Positions 1 to 11,759 of a stretch of DNA of 64,000 nucleotides are shown here, one piece after another. The notes under the pieces were generated by a model that was not told the origin of the DNA, searched no databases, and saw only the letters and a program-made list of their open reading frames with translations. The DNA comes from Bryum argenteum (lineage: Eukaryota; Streptophyta; Bryopsida; Bryales; Bryaceae): contig CM073325.1 of assembly GCA_037043015.1 (NCBI GenBank), positions 2,501 through 66,500 of the forward strand, given 5' to 3'. A program made the position numbers and the translations under genes. Position 1 is the first letter of the stretch; each line of letters starts with the position of its first letter.

Positions 1-438
1 CTATCGACATCTACTCGTCAAGCAGATGCCGATAGACACCTTACTTGCCTCATTCCGACAAGTATTGAGGGAGTTATGCCCCTCTGAAGATTCGGGAGTC
101 CCGGGCCAGCTTCCCAGTCCAGCACTGTCCCTGGACAGCACTCCCTTTAAGTTAGTCCCACAATCTTCCAACTCCCATAACTTTTAGCTCACACCTCCAA
201 ATGAGGTGCTCCTTAGCATCCCGGAATCGTGGCAACATGAGCTTCCATAATCTCATGTCCATTCCGTCGTGGCTCCTAGTCTCCGTGGGTGAGAGGCGTC
301 TCCAACGCCCGGGGTCCTCTCCCACACTAGGCCCACTTAGGTTCCCTTCACCTTGGCACCCCAAGGCCCGGGCGTCACTCCGGTGTCCCCCTTGGGCCCT
401 TGGTGTTGCGGGCACTCCTCAAGGAGAGGTGCGCGACA
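1..438 (-). repeat. Partial family A LTR at window edge
   Basis: This stretch matches the last third (in + strand reading) of the family A LTRs at 3307-4547 and 10027-11266 and ends with the same terminal GCGCGACA at 431-438. The rest lies left of the window, so it cannot be told whether this is a solo LTR or one end of a full element. It interrupts the integrase of the T1 pol gene just after the conserved PL-x-SVPPL stretch. It holds no gene; the open frames across it are LTR sequence. Confidence 0.85.
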
Positions 439-2858
439 CCAGAGGTGGTACCGACTTTAGTGGTGATTTGCCTTGGTGCTGAAAGTTTGTCGTGGATATT
501 TAGCAGGCATGGCAATTTTTGACGTAGGTGATCACGTCTTTGTGCATTGTTGGCCACCAATACTTGGCGGAGAGTATCTTCTTCACCGTGGTGTCGGGGC
601 CTTGGTGTCCCCCTGCGGGCCCATCGTGGAGGTGTGTGATTATCTGCTGCTGCTGTTCGGCTGGTACACATAGCCGGACCTCTTGGTCCGGTCCCTGTCT
701 ATACAATTTTCCTTGGACCACGGTGTAGGGTAGTGTGGTCTGCACAAAACTTATTTTGCGCGTCCCTGTCAAATCTGCGGGGGTGATGCCTGTGGTGAGG
801 TACCGCATGATGTTGGTCCTCCAGTCCTCCGCGGGTTCCCCGGGGTCTTTTTCAATATGCGTAGCTTGTACATAGGCCTCGTTAAAGGAGTCGTCTACCC
901 CTTCCGCGGTGGTGTTAGTGTCCCTGGATAGATAATCCGCCACGATGTGACGCTTCCCCGGAACATATACGACCTCGAAATCATACTCGAGCAGTATCAT
1001 GATCCAGCGCGCCACTCTCCCTCTCACCAAGGTTTGATTGACGAGGTATGACAAGCTGTGATGGTCGACCATGAATCGAAATTTTTTCCCGAGGAGGTAG
1101 TGTCTGAACTTTTTGACCGCATAGATCATTGCCAGGGCCTCGCGTTCCGTGGTTGAGTAGTTACGTTCAGCCTCGTTGAGTAGTCGGCTGGCGTAAGCCA
1201 CGGGCTGATCGTGTTTACCATTGATGTTCTGGGCTAACATTACTCCCATGGCAATGTTGGATGCGTCCGTGTGCACGTGGAAAGGTTTGGACCAGTCCGG
1301 GGCAATGAGGATGGGTGCGTTGGAGTATATGCTTGTTTAATTTTCTCCAACGCCGCCTGTGCCTCCGGTGTCCAGTATCGTGGGTAAACATATTTGGCGT
1401 GGTTTAATGCTGTAATCGGAGCGGTAATGTGAGCCAGTTTCTCGATGTAAATCCGGTCGAGTTGTGCTAACCCCAGGAGTCGTTGTACACCTTTCTGATT
1501 GGTTGGTGGTGTCATGTCCAGGATGTCCCTGATTTTCTCGGGGTCGGGGAGTTTACCATGTTTACGCACTATGTAGCCTAGGATAACTCCCGCGAAGTAC
1601 AGGAACATGCACTTGTCCGTGTTGAGGCTTACCCCATTTGCTCTACATGCGTTGAAAATTTGCCTGAGGTGTGAGACGTGGTCTTTCATTTTGCCGTAGA
1701 CGGTGCCGTCGTCTAGGTAGATTCGGAAGAATTGCTTGAGGTATGGTCTGAAAATTAGTTCCATAACCCGTTGAAATGTCATGGGCGCATTTTTGGCCCC
1801 GAAGGGCATTCTCTCGAATTGGTAGGGTCCCCATTCCGTGGAGAAGGTTGTCTTGCCTTTATCCTGTTCTGCCATAGCCACTTGATAGTATCCCGAGAAG
1901 TAGTCTAGGAACGAATACATTTCGTGTCCGGCCACTTCATCTATAATCTCCTCCATGTATGGTAGTGGATAGTGATCCTTTTTCGTTGCTGCGTTGAGTT
2001 TCCTGAAGTCTACGCAGATGCGCAACGTACCATTTTTCTTGGGGATGATTACCATGGGTGAGAGCCAGGGTGCCGCGTCCACGGGTGAGATAAACTTGGC
2101 GTGGAGCAATTTATCCAGTATGGTTTTGACTCGAGCCGCGTAATTCGGGTTCATCCTGTACCGCCGTTGTTGTACCGGAGTGGCACCAGAGACGAGGTCA
2201 ATGGTGTGCTCGGCTATGGCATTTGGAATGCCCTTCAAATCCTTGTGGTTCCATGCGAATATATCCCTGTATTCATGGAACAGGGCAATGGCGGCTTGTT
2301 TAATCGCCGGAGGTGCGTCAGTGTTAATTTTTATGTATTTCGGGTCGTCCGTTGTCCCGAGGTTAACTAATTGTACCCTCTCCTTGGCCCCGTGAGTCCA
2401 TCCTGTGATGGTCTCGTTATGCAATGCCTTCTTTGTGGGGATCGCGTTTACCACTACCTCCTCGTCGATCTCCTGGGTAAGTGCACGGGGATGTCTAATT
2501 TTTCGTCTTCTTGTATCAGGCTAGCCAAGTGTATCTCTGCCACGGGTACCAAGCTTGGGTGAACATGAAGCACGAGAGCCTCCTGCTCGTTGGTGAATTC
2601 CCGTGGCCAGTCGGTTCCGGTCGATGTCCTGATCTGGCTCATCTTGGCTCGGGTAAGGCAGCTATCCACGGGTATGACCACGGTTCTCCCTTGGCGTTGG
2701 ATGTGTATCTTTTTTTGGTCCAGTCATGTATCGCTTGCATATCTTGTAACCAGGGCCTTCCCAATATCACTGGAAAACCGCTGTTGTGAGGCATATCGAT
2801 GACTACAAATGTTGCCGGGGTGGAGACCCCATGTATTGTAATTCTGACCATGGTAAGA
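439..2858 (-). pseudogene. pol: T1 pol fragment: protease end, RT, RNase H, integrase start (Tat-like gypsy)
   Basis: Read on the minus strand from 2858, this continues the aspartic-protease region (LGRPWLQDMQ at about 2750), then the reverse transcriptase. RT shows the palm with YLDDGTVYG (about 1690-1720; YLDD rather than the commoner FVDD/YIDD), preceded by MPFGAKNAP. RNase H follows (HTDAS near 1270, then TTEREALAMIYAVKKFRHYLLG). The integrase zinc-binding HHCC region ends in NCHAC at about 503-517, and the frame then meets TAA at 500-502 where a Gln codon is likely. Frameshifts near 2480 and 1330 split the gene, by comparison with the T2 copy at 32739-33390. The family A LTR at 1-438 removes the integrase core. 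It would have encoded the replication enzymes of a Tat-lineage Ty3/gypsy element. Dead copy. Confidence 0.88.
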
Positions 2859-3306
2859 TGTCGTGAGTTACCGAACCGAGGAGGCCAAAATTAACTCAAT
2901 TTGCCCTTACAACTTAGCAAAAATGGTCCACCTTCCGGGTAACGTTCCACGGAGATTCTGTGAAGTGTGAAGACAAGACGAAATCCGGATCGATCACCGG
3001 GTTAACACTACAACGACCAACACATTCTGGTATACCGGATTAGGGAACGCAAGAGTTTAGACCTGACTGGTTCCTTAACCCAAAACCCCAGGGCAACCGG
3101 TTGATTCTGATCCGGTTGCTCTTCTTAACTCAATTATTATTTTGACCGGTTAGGGCATGTTAGTGAGTGATGATTTAATTTAACCTCCGTAAATCCTCGG
3201 AGGGGTTCTCCCTGTAAGTTTTTAACAGAGCACGGAAGGGGCACTCTCCTCCGGTTGATTAAGGTGACTGGAGTTTCACCTATACTCGTATCCTTCTCTC
3301 TCTCTC
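2859..3306. other. Noncoding 3' end of the E1 LTR left of A1
   Basis: No gene. This is the last ~450 bp of E1 in its own (minus) orientation. It contains a block conserved in all family E copies (CCACGGAGATTCTGTGAAGT, near 2949-2968) and ends in a (CT)n tract at 3292-3306, where element A1 inserted. Confidence 0.7.
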
Positions 3307-4547
3307 TGTCGCAACCCTTGCTAGCTCACCTTAGCTTACACCAACTTTTTCCCAACTCTAGCAAGTGTCACGAGCGCTAACTCTGCACATCCCCCACATG
3401 CACAAAGTTAGCTCTCCATACCAACCACCAAGCTCACCGCTTGGTTATCAATCCCTCCTACTCATGCAACCGGGACTCAACCCCTTCGTAGGTAGCCAAT
3501 GGTTAGGTGCGGACTTCCACTTATGTCCAAGGCCCAACTTGGTGGCACTCCCTTACCACGCGGCCTAACCGCACTTGGTGGTGTCTCCTCACCACCGCCC
3601 ATGACCACCATGGTGACCCCAAGGCCACCAAGTAATCACAACGCCGGCGGTGAGACACCACCCCACATCGGTAGCACTCATGGTCCTCATTTTGCCTATA
3701 TGAGTCCCCGTGGTGAAGCCCCAACACTAGCTCCCCCACCGGGACTCACCTTGTCCTTATGAGCCACCGTGGTGAAGCCCCAACACTAGCTCCACCCATT
3801 GGGACTCACCTTGGCTTGGGAGTCCCCATGGTGAGACCCCAACACTAGCCACACCACTCGGGACTCCCACCTTGGTCACCACCAAGGCACCATGGGAGTG
3901 GGGGAGAGACCAGCCCTCCCCATAGTATACTCTGTGGGATTCGGCAGCCCCCTGGTCCTAGGTGAAGGGCTGGACCCTCACACCTCTTAGTTTTGGAAGA
4001 CCACCCAATCTCCCAATGCCTTAGCCGCTGGAAGGCCCCGGGAGACTTCCCGAACCTTCCAGGGCTCGTATCTACCTCGTCCCGCATCCAAACGCGACGA
4101 GCGACCACTCTATCGACATCTACTCGTCAAGCAGATGCCGATAGACACCTTACTTGCCTCATTCCGACAAGTATTGAGGGAGTTATGCCCCTCTGAAGAT
4201 TCGGGAGTCCCGGGCCAGCTTCCCAGTCCAGCACTGTCCCTGGACAGCACTCCCTTTAAGTTAGTCCCACAATCTTCCAACTCCCATAACTTTTAGCTCA
4301 CACCTCCAAATGAGGTGCTCCTTAGCATCCCGGAATCGTGGCAACATGAGCTTCCATAATCTCATGTCCATTCCGTCGTGGCTCCTAGTCTCCGTGGGTG
4401 AGAGGCGTCTCCAACGCCCGGGGTCCTCTCCCACACTAGGCCCACTTAGGTTCCCTTCACCTTGGCACCCCAAGGCCCGGGCGTCACTCCGGTGTCCCCC
4501 TTGGGCCCTTGGTGTTGCGGGCACTCCTCAAGGAGAGGTGCGCGACA
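3307..4547 (-). repeat. A1 3' LTR
   Basis: 1241 bp, TGTCGCAACC to GCGCGACA on the + strand. It contains three 59-bp tandem units (gccccaacactag core at 3718, 3777 and 3836) and an inverted repeat at 4110-4144 that pairs fully, with two G-U wobbles, only in the minus-strand (sense) RNA. Compared with the 5' LTR it reads CTCTGCACATCCCCC near 3380, where the 5' LTR has CTCGCACATCCCC. Confidence 0.93.
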
Positions 4548-4562
4548 CTCACCCCCACCTAA
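4548..4562 (-). promoter_or_regulatory. A1 polypurine tract
   Basis: The minus strand reads AGGTGGGGGTGAG directly before the 3' LTR. This is the expected primer for plus-strand DNA synthesis. The same tract is found in A2 (50659-50673) and, nearly unchanged, in F1 (39898-39909). Confidence 0.75.
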
Positions 4563-5343
4563 TGGAGTCGATGCCCTCATCGACTATACTTGTAGTCGGT
4601 CACACCAACTCTTGGGTTGCCATCCCCATTGGTGCGACATTGTGTTTCACCGGGCGCGACCCCCACAATGCACTCTCAAACTTTGGCAAAGTCTCAAAGT
4701 GTCGTCACTAGGTGGTCCGTTTAGTACCCTGGACCTCTTCCAAGGCAACTAAATTACTCTAGACCCACCTACTTTGAGACCCTCTTGGATTGCCCTTACC
4801 TTGGCTCTCCAAGTTAGGCTCCACTAGCCTAACACTTCTTCCTTGACTACTAGGCTGGACCTCAATGCTTCCACCAAGTTGTCTTGGTTGCAAACCCAAG
4901 ATGGCTTTTACACCACGACTCGATCGCACGGGGGTAATGCCAAGTTCCGCCCAACTCGGATCCCACTATCTCTTTCGAGGCATGGGTTCATGACTCCCAT
5001 GCACTAGCTTGCACTAGTTTGTGGGAGTGGCGCTTTTATGAGCACGCGCCATTACCTTGTCCCCGCCGGACAAGCCCAAGGCCAAGGGACTTCATGGTTT
5101 TATCCACTCTTTCTCCTAGCCTTGGTCCCCATTACTCGGCCTTCCCAACTCGGTTTCACATCTCTATTCCCCCTCTTCCACCAACTTAGCACAAGTACAA
5201 GACTAGGACTCCATCTCATACTCTTCTCTTTGCACACACCAAAGCCAAACTTTATTGCCAAATCCAAAGAACAAGTACAAGTGTTGTGGATCTACGCCCA
5301 AGCTACAAGTCATCCTCCCCCACTACGGAGGTTGATGTCCTCA
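4563..5343. other. A1 3' untranslated region
   Basis: About 780 bp between the chromodomain stop and the polypurine tract. It has no supported gene. The same stretch is present in A2 (50674-51457), and a comparable noncoding block lies in F1 (39048-39897). Open frames here on the + strand are not conserved as proteins in F1. Confidence 0.6.
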
Positions 5344-8300
5344 TCAATGCCTACGTTGCTTCTTGTTGGAGCTCCTATTCTTCTCAAAGTTCTCCACCAC
5401 CTCCTTAGCATTCACCATGTCCTTTGCCGCCACCCACGTTGCTTCTTTCTTGTGGTATCCTCGCCACTTAACAAGGTATTCCTTGCTCTTGTTTTTGAGG
5501 TTCCTACTCTTGAGGATGGCCTCTACCTCATATTCCAAATGTTGTCCAACCAACTCTGGTGGTGGCCGAATCACTTGCTTGCGATCCGGCCACAAGGTAT
5601 CCTCCTTGAATGGCTTTAACAATGAAACATGGAATGTTGGATGCACTTTGATCTCGGGTGGTAGCTCCAACTTATACACATCTTTGAACACCCGTTCCAC
5701 AATGGGAAACGGACCCGCAAACTTGGACATGAACTTTGGAGTGAGGCCTTCGGGCATGGTGAAGTTCTTCACATTCAACAACACCTTTTGTCCCACCTCA
5801 TACTCCACTTCACGTCTTCCGGCATTGACTTGCTTCTCATAGCGCCTTCTTGCCTTCTCCAACAACAACTTGGTTTTTTCCAACATATGTTCCCGCTTCT
5901 TGGCCAAGTCTTTACCATCTTGGTTGAACTCGGTGTTGAATGTGCCCCCTCGAGAGCTAAGTCGGCGGGTTGGAGTGGCTCCACTCCATAGGCCACTTTG
6001 AAAGGTGACTCCTTAGTCGCCGAGTGTGTGTGCCGCATTGTATCTGAACTCCGCCAACCCCACATAGTCTACCCAATCACGTTGGTCCGCACTCACAAAG
6101 TTCCTCAAGTATTGGTTCAAGACCCCATTCACCCTTTCGTTTTGCCCATCTGTTTGGGGATGAAAGGCGAGTGCTAAATGTCAACTTGGTTCCCACCTTC
6201 CTAAAGAAGTGTCTCCAAAATGCACTTGTGAACTTTGGGTCTCGATCGACACAATCGCTCTTGGCAACCCGTGATGCTTCCACCATGCATCGAGAAAGAT
6301 CTTGGCGGTCTCAAGCGCGATTCAGCGATTCCTCTAGTTGGCACCATATGAGCCAACTTGCTAAACCGATCCACCATCACTAAGATGGCATCATACCCTT
6401 GCGACTCGGGAAGGCTTGTGATGAAGTCCATAGACACACTATGCCAAGGACCCGGCGGAATTGGCAATGGTTGCAACAAGCCCGCTTGCTTTTGATATGA
6501 AGCCGGTTAAGTTGGCACTTCACACAAGTCTTCACAAAGTGGGTTATGTCATCTTTCATCCCGACCAATAGTACCTCCTTGACACCGTTGCAATGGTAGC
6601 CTTTTCTCCCCTATGGCCGACTATGGGACTATCATGTTCCTCCTTCAAAACCAACAATCTAAGCTTGCCTTGAGGAACATACACCCTACTTTGCTTATAC
6701 TTGAGCAATCCATTCACCAACTTGATCTCCTTGAGCTTCTTGCCCTTCCTAAGATCACCAAGCATTTGTTGTGCCTCGGGGTCCTTCATGTACCCCTCTC
6801 TTATCCGCCGTTCCCAATTGCCTTCACCCTTATACATGAGCCGCAAGACTTGGGTGGTGCTCATGGCATGAAACTCTTCCTTTCTACTTAGCGCATCCGG
6901 CACCACATTGTCACGGCCCGGTTTGTGGATCAAGTCCACATTCGTGAGCGCCAAAGTATCATGCCACCTCAGTTGTTTGGCACTCATTTGTGCTTGTGTC
7001 TCAAAATACTTCAAAGACACATTATCGGTGTAGACCTTAGTCTTGTGCAACCCCAAGTAATGTTGTCATGTCTTCAAACAATGCACCACCGCAAAGAGCT
7101 CCTTCTTGTGAGTTGGCCATCTCCTTTGACACCCATCCAACTTCTTGCTCTCATAGGCAATTGGCCTACCATCTTGCATCAAGACGCCTCCAATGGCAAA
7201 GTCACTTGCATCTGTGTGGACCTCAAAGGGCTTATCAAACTCAGGGAACTTCAACACTGGTGGAGATGACAACTTGTTCTTGAGTTCCTCAAAGGCTTGG
7301 TAGCAAAATTCATCCCATACTTGGTTCACCCCTTTTTTCAACAAGTCGGACAAAGGCTTGGCAATCTTAGAGAAGTTGTGTATGAAGCGGCGATAGTAGT
7401 TTGCTAGGCCAAGGAATGACCTAAGTCCCTTTTGTGTAGAAGGCCGCTTCCACTCTTGAATTGCCTTCACCTTCTTCATGTCCGGCTTGATTCCATCTCC
7501 GGTAACCACATGGCCCAAGAACTCCATCTCAAGTTGTGCAAACTCACTCTTTTCCCCATTAGCATAAAGCTTGTTGTCTCTAAGCTTCATGAGTCTTTGC
7601 CTCAAGGTGCCTTGCATGTTCCTCGGCCGTCTTGGAAAACACCAAGATGTCATCGATGTAGACAATCACAAAGTCATCCATTTCCTCTCGAAAGATGGTG
7701 TTCATAAGGGTTGTGAATGTTGAGGGTGCATTGCACAACCCAAAGGGCATCACAAGGAACTCATAAGACCCATACCTTGTGCGGCACGCGGTCTTTTCCA
7801 CATCCGCATCCGCAATGCGGATTTGGTAGTAACCCGACTTTAAGTCTATGCGACTAAAGTACTTAGCTCCCGCCAATCTATCAAAGAGATCATCAATTCG
7901 AGGCAAAGGGTAGTTGTTCTTGATGGTCACCTTATTCAAGGCCCTATAATCAATGCACATCCTAAGCTTGCCATCATTCTTGTCCACAAAGAGGACCGGT
8001 GCACCATATGGTGACTTGCTTGGTCTCACATAACCCCTTTCCAACAAGTCGTTTAGTTGCTTCTTTAGCTCCATCAACTCTTTTTGGTTTAACCGATAAG
8101 GTGCCTTAGAAGGTGGCTCAGCTCCAGGTAGCACCTCGATCTTGTGATCGACTTCTCTTCTTGGGGGTAGCTCTTTGGGTAACTCATTGGTAAGCACATC
8201 CTTGTACTTGGCCAACACCTCTTGAATTTCTTTGGGAAGTGGTTGTTGCACCCCCTTCCCCTCATGCCCAAGTTGCTCTTCACGAGCCATCACCACAAAT

Positions 8301-8639
8301 TGATATTCCAACCTTTGGTCTAAAGAGACCAAGTTTAATTTGCCCCCCGCTATTGAAGGGCCACGAGTTAACTTCAACACTAACTCCTTGCCATCACGGC
8401 GCACCACTACTAACCGTCTTTGGCTTGCGCCTCACATCCATCCACCAGTGCGCCTCAAAGAAGGTATCCCCTAAGATGAGGTCTACCTCATCCATCTCAC
8501 ATAATGTGAAATTCTCAACAAACTCCAATGTCCCACACTTCAAGGTCACTTGCAACGCCACTTCCTCCGTCTTGTGCGGTTCGCCCTTTGCAAAACGCAC
8601 ATTGATGGGCTTGCTTGCCTTTTGCGGTGGCAAGCCCAA
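5344..8639 (-). pseudogene. pol: A1 pol: protease end, RT, RNase H, integrase, chromodomain
   Basis: Read on the minus strand. A clan AA protease tail (8394-8639) is followed by reverse transcriptase in one frame at 7580-8407. It carries [15 protein letters not shown] and the catalytic YIDDILVFS (about 7640-7665). The thumb and RNase H start (HTDASDFAIGG) lie at 7066-7665, and the RNase H end and integrase HHCC finger (HFVKTCVKCQ) at 6556-7056. The integrase core (DFITSLPES) is at 6077-6479. A C-terminal chromodomain (EYLVKWRGYHKKEATWV) lies at 5344-5907 and would direct integration to marked chromatin. At least five frame changes break the polyprotein, near 7600, 7060, 6480, 6200 and 5900. 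A2 carries a slightly better version. Degenerate copy. Confidence 0.92.
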
Positions 8640-9974
8640 CTCCTTGCTAGTTTGGGACTCATGAAGGAGTGCGTTGCCCCTGTATCAACCAAACATGAGA
8701 CATCTTTGTCCTTCACTTGGGCCTCAAGAAACAAGAGGCCCGGCCTTGGCTTGAGGCTACTTGCCTTGGCCACAAAACTTCCTTCTAGTATGCGGTCTTC
8801 AACACAAGCAAGACTTGCAATGGTACTCACCTTCTTGTCGGGGCACTCCGCAATGAAGTGGCCAATCTTGCCACAACCATGGCACCTCTTGGCCTTGGTG
8901 TCATCACCTTTGTCTCCCCCTTTAGATGGCTTTCCCCCTTGGTGTTCCCTTTTGTTAGAGGCTCCACCATCCACTTGTCCCTTGTGTTTGTTGCCAAAGC
9001 CAAACTTCTTGCGCTCTTTGCCTCGAGCCGCATTCCTATTTGATCCGCTTTGTTGAGAGGGGCCACTTGACTTCCTCTCGGGTCCATCGACCTCAATCCT
9101 TTCAACAATCTTGATGATGCCCGCCACATCCTCAGGAAGTTTTGGGAACTTGAACAAGGCATCCACCACCCACTTTTGAAGCCCACCCAAAAAGATGCAC
9201 TTCTTAGAGAACTCATCCATCTTGGGTGTGACATTCATTTGGGCATTGAAGTCACGTACATAGGCCTTGAGAGACCCAGTGTGCCTCATTTGCACCAAGT
9301 TCATGCCTTCCCTCAACTCCTGATACTCTGGTGTGAAGCGTTCACTCAACAAGTCTTTGAAGCCACCCCAAGTCAAGTTTGCCACCAACTCCGGCTCTTG
9401 CTCCTTTTTGCTTGTCCACCATTGAAGAGCATGATCCTTGAGAAATGTCACCGCAATGGAAACCTTGTCCTCCTCATCCGGCTTTTGGACATCATAGTAG
9501 TTATCCATCTCAAGAAGGAATTCCTTCACCTTCCTTGCCTTACCAAGTCCTTGAGAAGGTGCTTGGCATGTTTACCTTAGCCAACTTTTTGGTGGAAGAT
9601 GAAGGTCGGGACCCTTGCATCATGAGGTGTTCAATCAACCTCTCTTGGCGATCCCTTTCTTCCTTCCCACGCTTGATCTCTTGATTCACGGAGTCCATGA
9701 ACTCAAGCATTCTCATTTGGAAAGCCAATTGAGGATCTTGTCTTTCCACCCCTTGGGAAGACTCTAGGCGTCTCGACCTAGAGCGCTCCTCTTCACCCAA
9801 GGGCTCCTCTTGAAGTGACAATTCCATTTGCTCATTGCCCTCACTAGTGGCAGCTTGCTCATTGGAGTCATGAGAATGAGCCTCACTTGTAGGATCGGGG
9901 TCTTTGTTCCCCCTCGTGCGTGGCCGCTTGAAAGCTCCAGGCTCATCACCCTCAATGGTCTTCTTCTTGCCCAT
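8546..9974 (-). pseudogene. gag: A1 gag with zinc knuckle and protease active site
   Basis: Starts at the ATG at 9974 (MGKKKTIEGDEP); the reading frame is open upstream but this Met is shared with A2. Order: charged N-terminus rich in Arg and Glu, coiled-coil-like stretch (QERLIEHLMMQ), retrotransposon gag core (LQWWTSKKEQEPE, RFTPEYQELREGM), basic linker, one CCHC zinc knuckle (CHGCGKIGHFIAEC, near 8850-8890), then the protease motif VDTGATHSF near 8670-8690. A frame change near 9540 splits the gene. The capsid/nucleocapsid protein packages element RNA. Unlike A2, the protease motif here is in frame. Confidence 0.9.
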
Positions 9975-10012
9975 TGCTCCCTCACAACTTTGCACTTGGG
10001 TACTAAAAGCCT

Positions 10013-10024
10013 GCTCTGATACCA
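10013..10024 (-). promoter_or_regulatory. A1 primer-binding site (initiator Met tRNA)
   Basis: The minus strand reads TGGTATCAGAGC two bases after the 5' LTR end. This is the standard plant primer site complementary to the 3' end of initiator methionine tRNA. Confidence 0.9.
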
Positions 10025-10026
10025 AG

Positions 10027-11266
10027 TGTCGCAACCCTTGCTAGCTCACCTTAGCTTACACCAACTTTTTCCCAACTCTAGCAAGTGTCACGAGCGCTAA
10101 CTCGCACATCCCCACATGCACAAAGTTAGCTCTCCATACCAACCACCAAGCTCACCGCTTGGTTATCAATCCCTCCTACTCATGCAACCGGGACTCAACC
10201 CCTTCGTAGGTAGCCAATGGTTAGGTGCGGACTTCCACTTATGTCCAAGGCCCAACTTGGTGGCACTCCCTTACCACGCGGCCTAACCGCACTTGGTGGT
10301 GTCTCCTCACCACCGCCCATGACCACCATGGTGACCCCAAGGCCACCAAGTAATCACAACGCCGGCGGTGAGACACCACCCCACATCGGTAGCACTCATG
10401 GTCCTCATTTTGCCTATATGAGTCCCCGTGGTGAAGCCCCAACACTAGCTCCCCCACCGGGACTCACCTTGTCCTTATGAGCCACCGTGGTGAAGCCCCA
10501 ACACTAGCTCCACCCATTGGGACTCACCTTGGCTTGGGAGTCCCCATGGTGAGACCCCAACACTAGCCACACCACTCGGGACTCCCACCTTGGTCACCAC
10601 CAAGGCACCATGGGAGTGGGGAGGGAGACCAGCCCTCCCCATAGTATACTCTGTGGGATTCGGCAGCCCCCTGGTCCTAGGTGAAGGGCTGGACCCTCAC
10701 ACCTCTTAGTTTTGGAAGACCACCCAATCTCCCAATGCCTTAGCCGCTGGAAGGCCCCGGGAGACTTCCCGAACCTTCCAGGGCTCGTATCTACCTCGTC
10801 CCGCATCCAAACGCGACGAGCGACCACTCTATCGACATCTACTCGTCAAGCAGATGCCGATAGACACCTTACTTGCCTCATTCCGACAAGTATTGAGGGA
10901 GTTATGCCCCTCTGAAGATTCGGGAGTCCCGGGCCAGCTTCCCAGTCCAGCACTGTCCCTGGACAGCACTCCCTTTAAGTTAGTCCCACAATCTTCCAAC
11001 TCCCATAACTTTTAGCTCACACCTCCAAATGAGGTGCTCCTTAGCATCCCGGAATCGTGGCAACATGAGCTTCCATAATCTCATGTCCATTCCGTCGTGG
11101 CTCCTAGTCTCCGTGGGTGAGAGGCGTCTCCAACGCCCGGGGTCCTCTCCCACACTAGGCCCACTTAGGTTCCCTTCACCTTGGCACCCCAAGGCCCGGG
11201 CGTCACTCCGGTGTCCCCCTTGGGCCCTTGGTGTTGCGGGCACTCCTCAAGGAGAGGTGCGCGACA
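10027..11266 (-). repeat. A1 5' LTR
   Basis: 1240 bp, TGTCGCAACC to GCGCGACA on the + strand. It has three 59-bp units like its partner and the sense-strand hairpin at 10829-10863. It differs from the 3' LTR at two small indels near 10105. Confidence 0.93.
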
Positions 11267-11759
11267 CTCTCTCTCTCCCTCTACACGGGGTTCCTCCCTT
11301 ACAACTACCGCTACCGCTTAGTGGATTCACTCAAACGGTAGGTCACACCGGCAGTTGTCCGGTTCTCTCCTTCTTTCTGGGCGACAGAACTTGTGATTTG
11401 GTCTGCAGTGAGTAGCATCCCACTACCCGGCCCACGAGGTTCCTACCACGCACACCGGTAGGTAACTGGCCTCCGGGGTTATGTACAACTCCCGTCGTGG
11501 ACTTTCCTCACCCGAATATCCCATCCGGGGGGTGGTTATGCAGGGTGGTTTTACTCGCCACTCCCAATTCCCCTGTCCAGTCCGGTTGGAGTCACAACCT
11601 CTCCCCTTTGGCACTCGCTACAACACTTCCAGGACGCTCGGACTCCTCTCACTAGGACCTCTTACTGACGGAGTCACTCCTCCGGCTATCCCCTTCTCGG
11701 ATATCTCAAACTCGTAACTACCAGACCAACAAGGGACTTCCTGTACCCACAACCAGTTT
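11267..11759. other. Noncoding part of E1 right of A1
   Basis: No gene. It continues the E1 LTR after the CT tract: GGGTTCCTCCCTTACAACTA and the following ~450 bp match E4 at 42777-43260. The open frames are not conserved. Confidence 0.6.

Larger units (their letters stand above)
3307..11266 (-). mobile_element. A1: complete family A chromovirus (Ty3/gypsy with chromodomain)
   Basis: Two near-identical LTRs (3307-4547 and 10027-11266) flank gag and pol genes on the minus strand. The element begins TG and ends CA, and CTCTC flanks it at 3302-3306 and 11267-11271. That duplication sits in a CT tract, so taken alone it is weak. Primer site 10013-10024, polypurine tract about 4548-4562. The order gag-PR-RT-RNH-INT-chromodomain identifies a chromovirus. 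Frameshifts in gag and pol show the copy is no longer autonomous. It lies inside the E1 LTR. Confidence 0.93.

Noticed and set aside
201..482. Repeated frames in family A LTRs (MRCSLASRNRGNMS, MPATPRAQGGHRSD and similar)
   Set aside because: They recur only because the LTR recurs, on both strands at once, and have no coding signs or homologues that I recognise.
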